The translations under genes and the position numbers were made by a program. From Macrobrachium rosenbergii (lineage: Eukaryota > Arthropoda > Malacostraca > Decapoda > Palaemonidae): a DNA stretch of 64,000 nucleotides. Where the stretch lies: the NCBI RefSeq assembly GCF_040412425.1, contig NC_089792.1, forward strand, positions 19,612,289 to 19,676,288, read 5' to 3'. The notes beneath the pieces were generated by a model, which was not told the origin of the DNA, did no database searches, and worked only from the letters and a program-made list of their open reading frames with translations. Shown here piece by piece: positions 13,553 through 27,048 of this stretch. Numbering within the stretch: position 1 is the first letter of the stretch; the number at the start of each line of letters is the position of its first letter.

Positions 13553-13777
13553 ACAAATGCACAAGGTTCTTGAGTTTATGTGTAAACCGAACTCACGCTA
13601 AAAAAAAAAAAAAAAAAAAATTGGAGCACCCTTTGTATTAAGTGGAACAATACGTAAACTGGCGAGTGAAGAACCTCAGGATATACTTGGTCCCCTTGGC
13701 TCCGAAATGAAAGGCTCTTTAGAGATTTAAAATATTTGCATACTTCATGCTGTGTTCAACTATGTGAATATTACACA

Positions 13778-13972
<195 letters not shown>

Positions 13973-13989
13973 TTTGTGTAAATCCTAGC

Positions 13990-15099
13990 CCGCTTGTGTC
14001 TCAGCTTGTATATAAATTATGCAGTCCACATAAAAATCCATGGATAAGTGTGTATCACACATTCATGTTGACGTACTTATGTATGATATAAATGTTTACT
14101 GATAAGTAACTAATAATATGAGAGTGCTTAGGTATAGTTTAATTCTATAATGTTATTCACAGATAATTAACTAATTAAGATTACTGAACAGCTCATTTAC
14201 CACAACAAACCGTAATTAAATTATTTCTGATTTGCTTACAATTGCAGTCTGGTAATAAAATCACCGAAGTTTAAAGCTTTTAATGCTCTGGCTTTGACCA
14301 TCGGGCTAGAAGCAATTAAGCTTTATACAGCATAGATTTCACAGAGTTGTATTCAGCAGTGAAAAGATGGCGTTGACAGTGACATGTTTTATTTTTCTCT
14401 GCAGCAATCCTTTATCATGTAAAATAGACTTACTGGTGAAATCAAACGCTAAACACATTTCTTCTCCCCCTCCTGGTTTAAGGGCCATTTAGGCCCTAAG
14501 GAGTTTCAGAAAAAATTGTATAGAAAATTTATGAAAAAAAAAAAAAAATTAGAAAACGAGTGGTAGTACGGTCGAAAGATCTGTCACGGGAAATTTGTAG
14601 CCTCTCCTTGTTGACACTAATTGCTCTGAATCATTATGCAACATTGCATCATTGGTACAGGCTTTATCATACTAAGAACTCTAACGCCTTGATTTCATCC
14701 TAACTGAAAATTATTCGGAGACATTGCTACTAAAGGTCTAGGTAGGTTTTTTATTGCAAACTCTTCAAATCTTCCTCTCCTAGTTTGAAAAGCCAAACGT
14801 TTTGGCTGTTGTTTTCTCAGCTAAAACATCCCGCAGTTATTCCAGTGGCCTCGGATCCCGCTATCTCATCCTCTCTGTAATCATATTTGATTATCCTCGC
14901 CAATATTCTCAGCTCATATTGTCCGTAGGATCAATACATCATTAAAAACTGGATAGGAAATCTGTCCCCCATCGTATTGCATAAAAACTGGAGCCTGTGC
15001 ATTGCCGTCCATTATCCCTAGTTAAATCCTGCACTAACCCTTCCCATTTCACTGATCGTTGTTGGGACCTTAAGGATAATTAGATTCGTTGACCTTGAC
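13990..15099. other. Unannotated sequence before the LINE fragment
   Basis: No gene recognised. A poly-A run lies at about 14535-14548. The last 150 bases may belong to the LINE that follows, but I cannot align them by eye. Confidence 0.45.
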
Positions 15100-16065
15100 A
15101 TTTCCAGTTATTTCCAATTCTGTATCTCGTTGCATTACATCTAGTAGTATGTCTCACTCATTCTTTCCCTCATTATCAAGTCCTTCTGCACTATCTCTTC
15201 TTGTATCTGTGTTTTCGGAGATAATTCAGTAAGTAAAATCTCTTTTTCACTCACTTTTCATTCACTTCCCCACCCCCTTTTGTCGATCGTGCTCAGTCGC
15301 AAATTCCTTTAACCCTATCTGTCAACTCCAATCTTGTTCATTTATCTGAATGGAGATCTGTAACTTGGTCACAGTAATGCCTCATTCACAAGTTTCTTTT
15401 TATTTCTTTTATTTTATATCCGATTCTTAAATTATCTTTTAATGAAAACTTAATTGAATCTCTCGCACCTGTCAATATTGGTGTCTAGTTTACTTCTAAT
15501 TTGTGTTGGAGAGATCACATTTTTAAGTTATCTAAATTTCTTTGAAATTTTTATGCTTTTTACATGGCTTAAATTTATTTCTTCGTCTTCTTTATTATAA
15601 TTACTTTGAACTTATGAGTCCTGTTTAGAGTATTGACTTCTTATTTAGTTATTTCGTCTTCTGTCTTTCTTTTCAAAGGGATTGAGTCTTGGGAAATTCT
15701 TTAGATTATTTATTCTCCTAGTACCTTATCACTCGTTCCCTTTCGAATCTGTCTCAAGTCGGCTTCTCTCACTTTTTTTCCAGACATTTTTTCGATCACG
15801 TTTATTGAGCTTGTGGGGGGCGGGGTGGTCGTTCTTTCTAGAGGCCTTTAACGCTCGTCAGGCCACTTCTTCCCACATTTACTCTGAGGAAATCGGTAAT
15901 CTTTGGATTGCATTGTTCATGACTGTTTCTTTCCATTTTCTGCCAAGCTTTTGAATTCTCTACCTGTTTCTCCTTTTCCCGATTCTTATAACATTTCCTT
16001 CATGATAAATCAACCACCTTCTTTCCTACTTATCCATTTTCTTGTTTACTTGTAGCTTGATATAA
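15100..16065 (+). pseudogene. LINE reverse transcriptase, C-terminal part, decayed
   Basis: In shifting frames this stretch resembles the C-terminal third of the reverse-transcriptase protein of I/Jockey-like non-LTR retrotransposons. Recognisable patches are HLSEWRSVTWSQ (about 15335-15372, the 'S.W...W..FN..K' region), a CWRDHIFKLSK-like patch (about 15505-15540, the usual 'L.W..HI' step), and ATSSHIYSEEIGN with AKLLNSLPVSPFPDSYN near 15860-15990, the usual C-terminal 'Y.V.........FFP..A.LWNSLP...F...YN' end. The enzyme would copy its own RNA into nicked chromosomal DNA. The whole 5' part is missing and there are many stops and frameshifts. The clade is uncertain. Confidence 0.6.
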
Positions 16066-16571
16066 AAAAGGATTTAGCCTTTGCACTCGGAAAAAAAAGT
16101 AAATTACTGGCTTTGATAAATGTGATTATAGCTTTCTGCAATACTGTAATATACGTACTAATGAATTATGCATTATTTTGTTGAAGGTAGCAACATTACA
16201 TTTCTCAGTAAGGGAGAATGGTTAACTGTAATAAAGACTTGTAATCTTCTTATTGCTCGGAAGAATTTTCAGAGAAACAATCATGGTAATAGTAACAGGT
16301 AAAAACAATATAGGACAAGAACATCATGTTGTTGTTGTGGTTGTAGATCAGACATGCAGGTTGTATGTCATGCCAGTCACTTAGACTTTGGACGTACGTA
16401 TCACAGGTATTTTGTTACCTGTTTTCCCAGAAAATTTATGATTAAGAGTCAACAGTAACATTATTATCAATTTAAATAACCCTAGACTCGTAGCCAATGG
16501 AAAGTTTGTCATAAATGTACTTGTTAGATATAAAAGTGATTCCTCATTGGGATTTCTCGATGGGGCTGTTC

Positions 16572-16762
16572 AGTGACCGGCCAATGAAGAATTAGAAATT
16601 TATTTTTGCAGACAGAAATTCATTTCTCGATATAATGTTTCGGATTCACAATAGTTCCCGTTGACATTTTCTTAGTCACGTAAAATAAATCAATCCTGGC
16701 CAGCCTGCAGAGCTGTTAACCAGCTCAGTGGTCTGGTTAAACTAAGGTATACTTAACTTAGA
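16572..16762 (+). mobile_element. SINE copy lacking its tRNA head
   Basis: From GACCGGCCAATGAAGAATTAG onward it matches the reverse complement of 32907-33120. It ends GTTAAACTAAGGTATACTTAACTTA, the same tail as the copies at 32907 and 61197. The tRNA-like head seen in the 33-kb copy is absent or unrecognisable, so this is 5'-truncated. Confidence 0.8.
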
Positions 16763-16899
16763 TATAAAAGCAATAGGATTCCAGATGGCTTCTCTCTCTC
16801 CCCACCCCCACCACCACCACATTTTCACAAAACTCCTGGCATGCCTCCAAAGTTCCACCATAACCGCCCTGTTTCCAACTACTCAAGTTCTACCTCTTT

Positions 16900-17275
16900 T
16901 TCATGAAGAAAGAAAGCCTTCAGGGAGATGTAATGGATGGGTCTTTGCCAGAACGCCTCAAGCTCTTGGTCATCCCCACTCCACATATTAAAGAAACCAA
17001 GCTGGTTCTGGCGCCCCCCGCAGATGTTATGGGCACCTCAGCCTCTAAACAAAGCCCAACATGGAAAACATCTCTTACATCTTCCACAATGCAAAAATCT
17101 TTTGCAAGTTTAACCCTAGTAAAGGTTATTTTCAAGATCTGATACACCAAAACAGACACCCAGAAAGCAGCAATCGCAGCACTGTTCTGGACATACATCT
17201 TCAACTACTCAACATTCGGCCTTTGAAACTTAGGGGTCACTCTCCAGTGCAGTGGATGGTGTCTAGGAACATGTT
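16900..17275 (+). pseudogene. Ty3/gypsy reverse-transcriptase fragment
   Basis: One frame reads KIFCKFNPSKGYFQ (about 17090-17132), the palm 'iFSK.D...GY.Q' step of gypsy-type reverse transcriptases, and just before it NISYIFHN. After a frameshift the neighbouring frame reads QKAAIAALFWTYIFNYSTFG (about 17158-17220), the following 'KTAF.TPFG.Y.F....FGL' step. No integrase, RNase H or LTR is visible nearby, so this is an isolated scrap. It differs in sequence from the larger gypsy element at 27-30 kb. Confidence 0.6.
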
Positions 17276-17279
17276 TGAA

Positions 17280-19195
17280 TGTGTGAAAATCAATAGACAG
17301 GCATATAGACAGGTGCTGTAAAAGATACTGTAGATACAAAATGAGAACATGAATAGGCTGAATAAAAAAGGAGAATCAAATATTGTGCACTGAAAAAGAA
17401 ACGAATGGGGCTAGACTTGGATGGATGGCACTCCTTAAATGGTCGTTTATTATGTTGAGTACTGGTGTATTTAAAATTAAAATGAAAGAAAAAGTATTCC
17501 AGTTCATCAATCATAAAAGCCCCATGTAAATTAGAGAATGTTATCGTCACAAACAATTGTTTCTAAAACCTGTTTGGGAAAGTATTAATCTGGAATGAAA
17601 CGTAGTACGCAGTCCCACCGATAAGTGAAGGGGAGTTGATTTAATATTACATTAACGCAGTTGCTTGGCTTCTGGTATCTATCTCTTAATTGAATATTAC
17701 ATCATATGAATTAATACAAAATTTCAGTTCTCTCTAAAGTTTAATAGACAGACTATGAAATCGATATAATATCAAATGAAAAACTGCCTTCACAAGTCTT
17801 ACACTTAGTCTTGGCAGCTGTTTAAAGCAAAGGATTCCAAAGGAAGGTAGTAATAGCAATACAATTTTTGTACATTCTCTCAGGCTACTCGAGAAAAAAA
17901 TATATTTCTGAAGCACCTTTGCTGTTCCTAACTCCTTCATATTTATCCTAATAAATGCAGAATAACATCCCAATTTGCCCCTGATATTGAATTATATGTT
18001 TACTGTTGGGAGGCCCTCTCGGCAGTAATAATTACTAAAAACGAATGATGGACATTACTACGTATGTATTCATTTTATGGTTGATGTTTGAAAGAGGATT
18101 AACTTTGTATTAATTTTGTACCCGAGTTTACGAGTATCTCCTTTATTTTGAAGTCATTCAGTATTGATGAGATTTCATATAATTATCATATTGTATCTCT
18201 TTTATAAAACTTAAATAAATAAATTATCTAGAAAGATGTAATAATATACAAACTAACTTCCCCGCTTAAAACATACTGACTTAGTAATTGTATATATGAT
18301 AGTTTCCAAGTCTTTTTTAAATATATATTATACAATGAAGCTGTCATTCTGCCGAATGTTTATTATCTTACACAAATACTGTTGCATAAGATGGTCTACT
18401 TGTTTGGTTCACTGCATTCTTAAGTACCTAGTTGTGGCTCGGTTGGTTTGGCAGTTTTACGGGAGTGGAATGAACTGTCGGTTATATTTGGCTAAAAACG
18501 ATTCTAGGAAGAGACAAGTGTAGATAAGTCAGCGTAACCTTTTTACTGAGTGGAAATAATCCTCAAATATCGACACAACAAATCGGTTCTATAGATCATG
18601 GGTCCTTTCAGCATTGATAAGGTGAGACCTGTTTGGCCTGCCAAGTATGTAAATGTTAAGATTTTAATCTTACAAACAGACGTTTAGGCCTCCTTGGTTA
18701 CCTAATACGTTAAAAGGCCATTGTAAAGCACTAAAAAATGTAATATGCAGTGATCTTTAATCTTCTTATTAAAGTCGATTGATATCTGGACAAGTAACAG
18801 TCAATTCAAATTCAGATTGTAAAAGGGTTTTAATCTATGCCTTAAAAAGAGCTGCACGTTTCCCTCACTGCCCTGGATGACACATCTTGCTCTGAACCAG
18901 AGTACTAGCAGACTACTTTACCTTAGGTGTGAGACTGTACAGATAAGATTTAAAATGAAATAAAGAGCATACGGCCAGCAGGATGCAAAAAAGTCGTGGC
19001 TGGAAACGTTTGAACTAATATCTATCGAGAATGGTTGGATCGATACTGAATGGAAAATTACATTACTCGTGTAAAGAAAAAATGGTACCATTCATCGTCC
19101 CACAGTGGCATTCGTCCGTATAAAGACATTCCGGTTCAGACATAAAAATTTGTCATCGTTAATAGGTTATATGAAACCATTTTTGAAGGTGTATA
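17280..19195. other. Unannotated AT-rich sequence
   Basis: No convincing gene. The minus-strand frame at 17290-17556 and the plus frame at 18296-18523 show no domain. Confidence 0.55.
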
Positions 19196-19196
19196 T

Positions 19197-19392
<196 letters not shown>

Positions 19393-19599
19393 GTATATGG
19401 GTGTGTTTGTCTGTCTGTCCGTGTATGTGATAGTTATATGAATCTGAAGCTTTAACTATTCTTGGTGTAAATTCTGACTCACGTATTACTTTTGGGAAAC
19501 ATCAAATGAAAATATCAGCAAATACATCACGGAAGTTAGCTATTATTAAAATTAAGGCTTCATACATTTATAACAGTGATAAAATCATCACAACCTGTT

Positions 19600-19950
19600 T
19601 TAGGTTAATTGCCCTTCCTTTACTAGAATGCCGTTCTCCGGTAGAGTGGTTCATGATGGCAGGTTTATGTTTCCTGACACTGGTAGTCATGACTTGGACC
19701 ATCAACGGAAGGTCTATTGTCTTTCAACTTATCATAAGTTGTATTTTAACAATTGATCGCTGGTCCTCTTTTCCTGCTGACAGCAACCAGATTTGCCGAA
19801 AATATGTACCTCTGTCAAAATGTTGAGTTCCAGAGGTCTTTTATTCATCACTGTTGGATTGTGGAACAGTCTCCTTGTGGATATTATGCAATTAGAACCT
19901 CAAAATTTTAAGCGGAAATACAAAGGATTACTGCCCTATAACAGTTAACC
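19600..19950 (+). pseudogene. LINE protein C-terminus, decayed
   Basis: One frame ends FITVGLWNSLLVDIMQ, then NFKRKYKGLLPYNS and a stop (about 19835-19948). This is the standard end of non-LTR retrotransposon proteins, 'A.LWNSLP......FK......L'. Upstream, about 19690-19750 reads LDHQRKVYCLSTYHKLYFNN, matching the 'L..RR.V..L..FYK' step of the same region. Stops and frameshifts break it, and everything 5' is lost. It is shorter than and distinct from the LINE at 15-16 kb. Confidence 0.55.
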
Positions 19951-19959
19951 TTGTATTTT

Positions 19960-21414
19960 AATAATATATATTTTTATCTGTTTGTTTATTGATTTATTAC
20001 CTTATCTTTTTTGTAGTAATTGATTTCTTCTTGTATTTCCTATTATCTTCTGCAACTTCTTACAAACGAACACCATATTCTGTACGCGCTTGAATGTAAA
20101 AATCCTGTAGGCTTGTTCCATATCAATAGAGGCTTTTGAATAATAATTATAATATTGCTTTCTCTTTTATTAAAAAATTTGCTATCTTGCGGAAATGTTA
20201 AGGAATGTCTGGGGATGAAGTTCTTCCATCTAAGTGTTTTAATACTTTTCTTCCTTGTTTGGAGTACTTTTCCAGTGCTGACTTTCATTTCAAACTCATG
20301 GAAAAAGTTTTGTCATCAGTTAAGTTTATTTTGCCAACTCCCAATGTTGACTTAATGCCTAAACAAAGTGAGTTCATTATGTTTGTTGTGTAAAATGTAC
20401 CACAACGACAATATCCTTCGCACCCTTCTTTTCCTGATTTAGCTGTTTTAGTTTTTTAATTTGGATATAACTAAAGTGTGAATGTTTTGCCTAGTGCAGT
20501 TGTGGAATCTTCTGATCTAATGTTATAGCGATAAACAAGCTCATTCCTGCTCTCTACTGACGTCTGCTGAATTCAGATGTATCGGTTTTATGGTCTGTTC
20601 TCTTATCTTTATCTTTCTATCACCTTTCCCTATGAATTGTCTGTCTGTGAAAGCTAATTTCTGTTTGAAGTTCTCTTGGGTTCATAGTCTGTTGACTCTA
20701 TCCACGAGGGTTCTCAGCTGAAGATTGAAAGAAAGATAACCCATTTCTTATGAATATATTCTCTTATCTACTTTGTTCAAAAATATTATTCCAGTAACCA
20801 CTCCTGTTACCGTCTTGTTTTATGTTTTTAACCAAAGATATTTTATTTCTTTCTGCGCTTCTCTCTAGCTTTAAAAACAAAACATTCGTGGTTGGGCCAC
20901 GGGTCAGTCACTAGTGAACCAAGAAAGCTTCCTCATTCTTATCTCTTCTTTCTCTTGGAGGTGACGTAGTATTGCTGGCTTAATTATTCAGATATTAACA
21001 GAAACATTTAATTCATTTTTTATCCTCCGATTCCATTTTTTCTCCCTGGATCATATCGCTAGTTAAAAAGCAAGCTTCCAAATCTGGCACTTAATTCTTT
21101 TTCAATAGAACAAGTGATTGAATTCACGTTTAGTGTTTAGCCAAAATATCCTTGCAAAGGCAAGTAGAGCTTGCGTTGATGTAGAGGTTTCATGACGAAA
21201 GCGATCAGGTTCTTTAATTCAAGTGTTTTATGTCGTATTTTATGTCTTAACCAATATTTGAATAAGTAAATGGTACAGTCCTCAGCAACCTGTTAACGTT
21301 TTCTTTATTCGAGACTCTCTACTTCCTTTAATGACATGAAAGAAAAATTATAAACAGGATTACTGTGAATGCAATACAAATTTTGAAATACTATATGGAG
21401 AAATTTACATTCAT

Positions 21415-21415
<1 letters not shown>
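19960..21415. other. Unannotated AT-rich sequence
   Basis: The first part may be LINE 3' untranslated sequence. Beyond that I see nothing. Confidence 0.5.

Positions 21416-21417
<2 letters not shown>

Positions 21418-21477
<60 letters not shown>
21418..21477. repeat. (CT)n microsatellite
   Basis: Perfect array of about 60 bp. It makes the SLSLSL start of a 122-codon frame, which I reject as a gene. Confidence 0.97.
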
Positions 21478-21479
<2 letters not shown>

Positions 21480-21480
<1 letters not shown>

Positions 21481-24235
21481 CAGTGTCAGTATAGAGTTAG
21501 ATTTCACCTACAAGACTCTCAAATCTTTTTCCATTTTATTGCATATTATGTTCACCGAATACGTGAATTCAGCATGGCTTCTCTCTCGTTCTCTTTATTG
21601 CATCACTGTTACTTCTCTCAGTCTTATCCCCTTTCTCTCACACCTGTACGATATTCTTAGCACTTGTGCGCTTACGATCTCAAATTGGAAAACGCATTTA
21701 CATTCAGCGAAATTGATGACTGACGCAAAGTGATCTACAGCGTCAAGTGTATAGTGTAGAGAGCGTAAAGGCCGCGAGGTCATTACCCAAATTGGAATCC
21801 AGGTATTGAATCGAAAATTTCACTTTCGGAAATTGCTGACCCGATGAAAATTGCCCTTAGAATAAACGCCCAATCAAGGTAATTGATCTAGGTGCTAAAA
21901 ATCGTTTATGGAACGCGTAGTGAATGGTTTGTGCTGTATGTTAACCGAAAGATGTATAGTATTTCTTGTACAAATTGTTTTCTGTTTTTAATAGGAAACA
22001 TTACCGTTTGTAAATCTGGTTAAGATAGTGTTAGATCGAATATGTTGTTTTCAGGCTTTGATGTAAAGACTGAGATAGAATTTCAATCAGTTTCAATAGG
22101 AAGACACTTCAATTCATTTATGTTTTACAAACCAATACAGATTTTACATAAATTCTTTAGTCTTAATTGTAGACCTAATTTATATTAAATACCTTACCTT
22201 ATTGCACCTGTGTCTCAATGCAGCTTATTCCATGGAAGATCTTGTATTTTACAGGCTGCTCTAGGAGCAAGAGTCCTGCCGGTGTAATGCTGGCTTAATC
22301 TAAAACATCAAATATTGTACCATATACTCACTAATAAAGTCATAAAGGTTGTCCGGACGGCTGAATGGTATTATAAACTTAATTAATAAAAATACAATTT
22401 TGTTTTAGAATATTCCTTACGATTGACATCTGAAAGATGGAAAACAGGCAGAATCTTGAATAAAAATGACCATAAAAATAATTAACGCTCTTACATATTT
22501 GATTTTCAGTAATAAATGTCTTTTAGAAAATATGCCTGTTTTTACGAACATGTATACTAGGTTTAATATATCGGCTGTATTGAGATTTTTCTTATCTTTT
22601 TTGTACACTACAGGATCAAAGCTTTCCTGATGCTTCGTTCACCATATATGTCTTCCTCAAGAAGGAATTAGAGTTGTGTTTACAAAGATCTTAAATTATA
22701 CAGCGATCCGTTTCTGTTTGAACTCTCCTTGTAGTTTGTAAACGAGATGATATTGAAGGTTAAGGAGTTCACTCTAGAGGAAATCATCCAAGAGTAAATG
22801 TTTGTGTAGCTCGTTCAGGGGAAAAATATTATTTACAGATTTTTTTTCCCAATGTTTAAAAGGTAATTTCTCATTGACGAGGTACAGATGAGTTGTTTTA
22901 TCCTTTGAATTTGAAAAGGCGTAAAGTTTGTTTTATGCGTACGTACGTTGAGCAAATCAGAGAAAATTAAAGGCGCTTGTGAAAGACAAACAGACATATC
23001 ACACTATAAATATTTGATACAGAAAGTGACTGAATAGGAATTTCCAGCCACAGCTTTCAATCATATTGTTGTGCCTAAAACTCACAAAAATTACAAATGA
23101 CATTTTCACCGGCTGAAATTCATCTCTGTATCATAATGCTAATATTCAGCTAAAATTTAAGTCTAGATGGCTATTTCCATATGTGATACTTGTAGGAAAG
23201 AGTGCAGATATGACTTACTCACATAAACTTGAATGTAGTTTGCTGCTGGTTATCAAGTTTACCGGATTTTTTTTTATAGCTAGTCCATGCTTTTCAAGCC
23301 GTAAGAAACCAAAGTTCATCGTGAGCAGGATTACTGCAGGCACAGTAGGTAAGGCAAGACTAATCCTCTCAATTCTTTACCGTGAGAAAAATTAATTGGG
23401 CATTTAGTAAAGGTAATCCATTAAAAGAAAGTTGCAGGAACGTTAGATTATTGGAAAACTTTTCCAATCTGTTTTGAGGCATCATAACGTCTGGGATTGA
23501 GAAATAGATCTCTCATTTTTAATTAAGACATAGCTCATCTTCTGACAAGATTCTTTTGTCCCACAAAGACGTCTTCTGACTTCTGTTGCATCCTTGTCCT
23601 GATGCACAGTTGTCAGTAAATCTCATTTTACTCTTTGAGTGGGAATTTCGGAAGTGATAGTTACGTGAAGGTTCCATCTCTGATTTTAGTGTTGGCTCCT
23701 CTCTTCTACCTTCAATAAAGTTTACAAACCTAACTAGAAAAGTTCCCACAAGTTTAAAGATGTATATTCTGTTGTGACACCCACGAGCTTAAATGTGTAT
23801 TTGAAAGTCATTACCAAATTGATGGTCATACTTTTTCTTGTCTGCAATATTAAGCACATTATTTCTTATTATTCGTGAGATAGCAACAGATTGTAATTTT
23901 TGTTTTGTAATTTTTCTGATGTCTTGTTTATAAAAACAAAGTACATCTTTCAGTATTTTCAATGATCACTTGAATTTGACAGTTCTGCAGAGTATTTGTC
24001 ATTGATTTTCTAAAATTTTTTGCTACAAAATTTTGTGCACATGTCATTTCTTTTCTCAAACTTTATTTATTCCATTCATATAGTAATTCCATATTTTGCT
24101 TGTTTCTTATTCCCTTTCCTTTTTTACAAAAATAAATTGTAGGAAATCTTTTCACTAAACGTCTAGCCCCTAAAGGGAAAATCATCAAAAGTAAAAACAT
24201 TAATGATGACAGACGATTCCGGTGTTCTAGGGAAA
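21480..24235. other. Unannotated sequence
   Basis: About 2.7 kb with no recognisable gene or repeat. Confidence 0.55.
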
Positions 24236-24239
24236 CTCA

Positions 24240-24920
24240 CTATCCTCATTCGACCATTAGACTCTTATTATCTTATATTTGTAATTTGACCTCAGTCTCT
24301 TATGCGTAACTCAGACTGATCATCTTTTGTTCAACTTCTAATATTATGTTCTCTCTGCCTCAGCCAGTACTTCGGCCTCATTATCATCTCTTTATTCGGG
24401 AGTCTCATCTTCGTGTCTTTATCCCATTGTTTTCCCTTTACCTCAACTCCACTATCTTCGTTGTCCCTCTTCTTCAATATCATTTAGTTATCTGAACCTC
24501 CCTTCATTGTCTTTTCCGTAACTCGACTTCATTCTTTGCTCTGCATCTTGAATCATTGTCTCCGAAACTGTGATCATTATCTTTGCTTGACCTCAGCCTT
24601 ATTACCTTCCATTCTCCTCTGTCTCATTAAGGTTCCCGTACCTCGGCCTCATTGCCTAAGGTTTCCCTCATCATCACCTTCGTAGTCGGAAGGTAAATTA
24701 TATTGGGAGTTGGGAACACTGGTTGCAAGACGGAATCTCAACTTGCCAACGTCTGTTAGATTTTTGATGAGCTAACGAAACATAAACAATGGAACCCTAT
24801 ACTCTTGAGGGTTGGTGCACATTTGTCTCATTATCTTATCTGTAACTCATGAATATAAATTCTGAACCTCATCAGCATTTTCTTGCTCTACCCCAGTCTC
24901 ATTATTTTCATCAGACTGCT
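24240..24920. repeat. Decayed minisatellite, unit about 30 bp
   Basis: A pyrimidine-rich phrase close to CTCAGCCTCATTATCTT, sometimes followed by CCGTAACT, recurs many times with substitutions and length changes. Examples lie near 24290, 24372, 24515, 24590, 24640, 24826 and 24890. About 160 bp of less repetitive sequence interrupts it at 24670-24820. No frame stays open across it. Confidence 0.5.
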
Positions 24921-25106
24921 TTCTCTTTATGCTCTTTGTATCCCAGAGTGTATCCTAGAATGTTAAATTTCTCTATTCTAACACTCTTACGCTTATAACC
25001 CTTCTCCCCGAAGACATGAATAATTAGCTTGCTTCGGGGTTAAATAGCAGTGTTTACTCCCTGGTCATTTCTTCATGTTTCTTCATTTCTTCAAGAGTTT
25101 GGTAAC

Positions 25107-25109
<3 letters not shown>

Positions 25110-25168
<59 letters not shown>
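25110..25168. repeat. (GA)n microsatellite
   Basis: Perfect GA array of about 58 bp. Confidence 0.97.
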
Positions 25169-25172
<4 letters not shown>

Positions 25173-25544
25173 CGTTACGTGGAAGGGAAATAAGATAGTC
25201 CTCTTGCTGAAAGTTAACGGACGACTTCTTAAGTGGATCAATAAGGGTATCTCTATCGTATAAACCCTTTTAAGATCGCCGAAGTTTAATTGATTCTCGT
25301 CTGGCATAAGGAAATTCCCGACATTTGATGAATTCTCAGGAACATGTTCGATGTGGATAATTGATAGACTCTCTCTCCCCATATTCAGTTACCTAAGATT
25401 TTTGTAGTATTCAGTTACTCAATAATTTCTATACATTTACAGTCCCTCTCTCTCTCTCAAATCTCTCTCTCTTTATCTCTCTGTCCAGTCCATAAGCAAA
25501 TACAAAACTTTATGAAGTGTCCCCTTATCCATTAATATTTATAC

Positions 25545-25546
<2 letters not shown>

Positions 25547-25609
<63 letters not shown>
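25547..25609. repeat. (CT)n microsatellite
   Basis: Perfect CT array, the inverse strand sense of the GA arrays at 25110 and 25891. Confidence 0.97.
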
Positions 25610-25612
<3 letters not shown>

Positions 25613-25887
25613 AGAATTTTGATGCTCTCTGTTCTAAATTGCGAATAAAATCTTAATATGCCACTCGATACTTGTAAACAACTGGTGCGTTGGTATGTAT
25701 ATTTAAAGTGATTTCTTCTGTATTCTTTAACAAAAATACACACCTTCAATGAGCTGTGTCCCTGTCCTTGAAACCAAGTTCACAGTGTGCCTCATGAGAT
25801 GGGTAACTATTTATTGAACGCGGGTGGCAATGAAAACGCAGGTGGGGTTCACACCAAGATCAAGAGGAAACCTGATCACGTCACCCC

Positions 25888-25889
<2 letters not shown>

Positions 25890-25951
<62 letters not shown>
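25890..25951. repeat. (GA)n microsatellite
   Basis: Perfect GA array of about 60 bp. Confidence 0.97.
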
Positions 25952-25953
<2 letters not shown>

Positions 25954-26562
25954 CGTAATATGGATATCAGGCAACAATTTTGTGAGGTCTAGTGGTTTTA
26001 TGCTTTTGCAAGAAGTTTGTAAAATTTAAATACATTGCGAAAAGGAACAAAAATGAAATATTGTAAAAAATTTTAGGTAGACTAAATTTTGACAATGAGA
26101 ATTATTGTCTGAGTATGAATGTTATGATTTACCGAATTTATTTATGTTTAGAATAGGTCGTATAGTTGAACCCAGGTCCTGGTTTAACCCTAGTGCCCTT
26201 TTCAATGTTGCTAGTTAACGGATGAAATGTAGTCTTCGAAAAGAGTTTAGATACAGTTTGTGTAATGCTTTGGAATTTGGGTAAGGGTCTATTCACACTA
26301 CAGGGTATACGTAAATGCACCTCACGTAACCGTACCGTAGCGGACCCACAAAATATTTTTCAAAAGGATTTACATTGTAGCATTCAAACTAGACCGGACC
26401 AGCACGGACCGTCACCTTCAAATGCCGATGGGGTTTCTCGGCGACAATATTTTGCAGGTGCGGTCACGTTCCGTTCAGGTACAGATCCTGTCGCTGCTGG
26501 ATAGTGTGAAAGTGGCACCTGCACAGATACTTACCGTAGAAGTGGCGGTTTTTTTCCGCAGA

Positions 26563-26646
26563 ATGGACGAGGAAAAGTTAATTACATTAGTACAGAACTA
26601 CGAGTTCTTGCACAATATGGCTGATAAGGATTACAGCAACTGCTAG
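26563..26646 (+). pseudogene. MADF/Myb-like accessory protein, truncated
   Basis: The frame opens MDEEKLITLVQNYEFLHN and continues to KDYSNC and a stop, 27 codons. Start, spacing and the 'LI.LV..Y..LY......YSN' pattern match the first helix of a MADF-type DNA-binding domain, which full Harbinger elements encode as a second protein to bring the transposase to DNA. Only about a third of the domain is left before the deletion junction. Coming from so short a match, the call rests partly on the transposon context. Confidence 0.5.
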
Positions 26647-27048
26647 CTAGCTTTTCTTTCCCTGATATAGCCTGTAGAAAGAAAGTTTTTTTATATATAT
26701 TTTCTTCAAGGAAAATCAGCAGCTCACTAAATTGGTTTCTCGACATTCTGAAACACTGATGAAATTTTTGTTCGTCGTCCATTAATTCTTTATGTAGCGT
26801 AAATTATTCTCCTTCACTTATCCTTTTGCTCAGAGATTTATGCACTCAATAACACAGATTTTTTTTTTTTTTTCACTCTTGTTTTCCTGTTCCTCTTCCA
26901 AACGGAGTGCCATCACCGCCAAGTCACTTATACTAAAATTCTTAAACATATCAAACTTGCTTAAGATGCTGCCGATGAAGAACAGGACTAAACTACGACC
27001 GTAAATGCTGGAGAGTATACGGTGCAGTGTGAATGTACGTATATGCAT
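26640..27048 (-). pseudogene. Harbinger transposase, N-terminal remnant
   Basis: The minus strand carries two pieces. The upstream one (27048-26830) includes SDLAVMALRLEEEQENKSEK. The downstream one (26782-26650) begins MDDEQKFHQCFRMSRNQFSE and runs to SGKEKLAS. The 'F...FRMS...F..LL......I...T......I...E.LA' pattern is the conserved region just before the catalytic domain in HARBI1-like transposases. The catalytic DDE region is absent, removed by the deletion that fuses this gene to the opposing frame. An intron may have separated the two pieces. Confidence 0.65.

Noticed and set aside
16920..17204. 94-codon minus-strand frame
   Set aside because: It is antisense to the gypsy RT fragment, whose motifs are on the plus strand.
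18425..18485. TGGCTCGGTTGG, like a tRNA A box
   Set aside because: No B box at the expected distance and no repeat relationship to the other SINEs.
21365..21733. 122-codon plus-strand frame
   Set aside because: It owes a good part of its length to a CT array translated as SLSLSL, and the remainder resembles no family.
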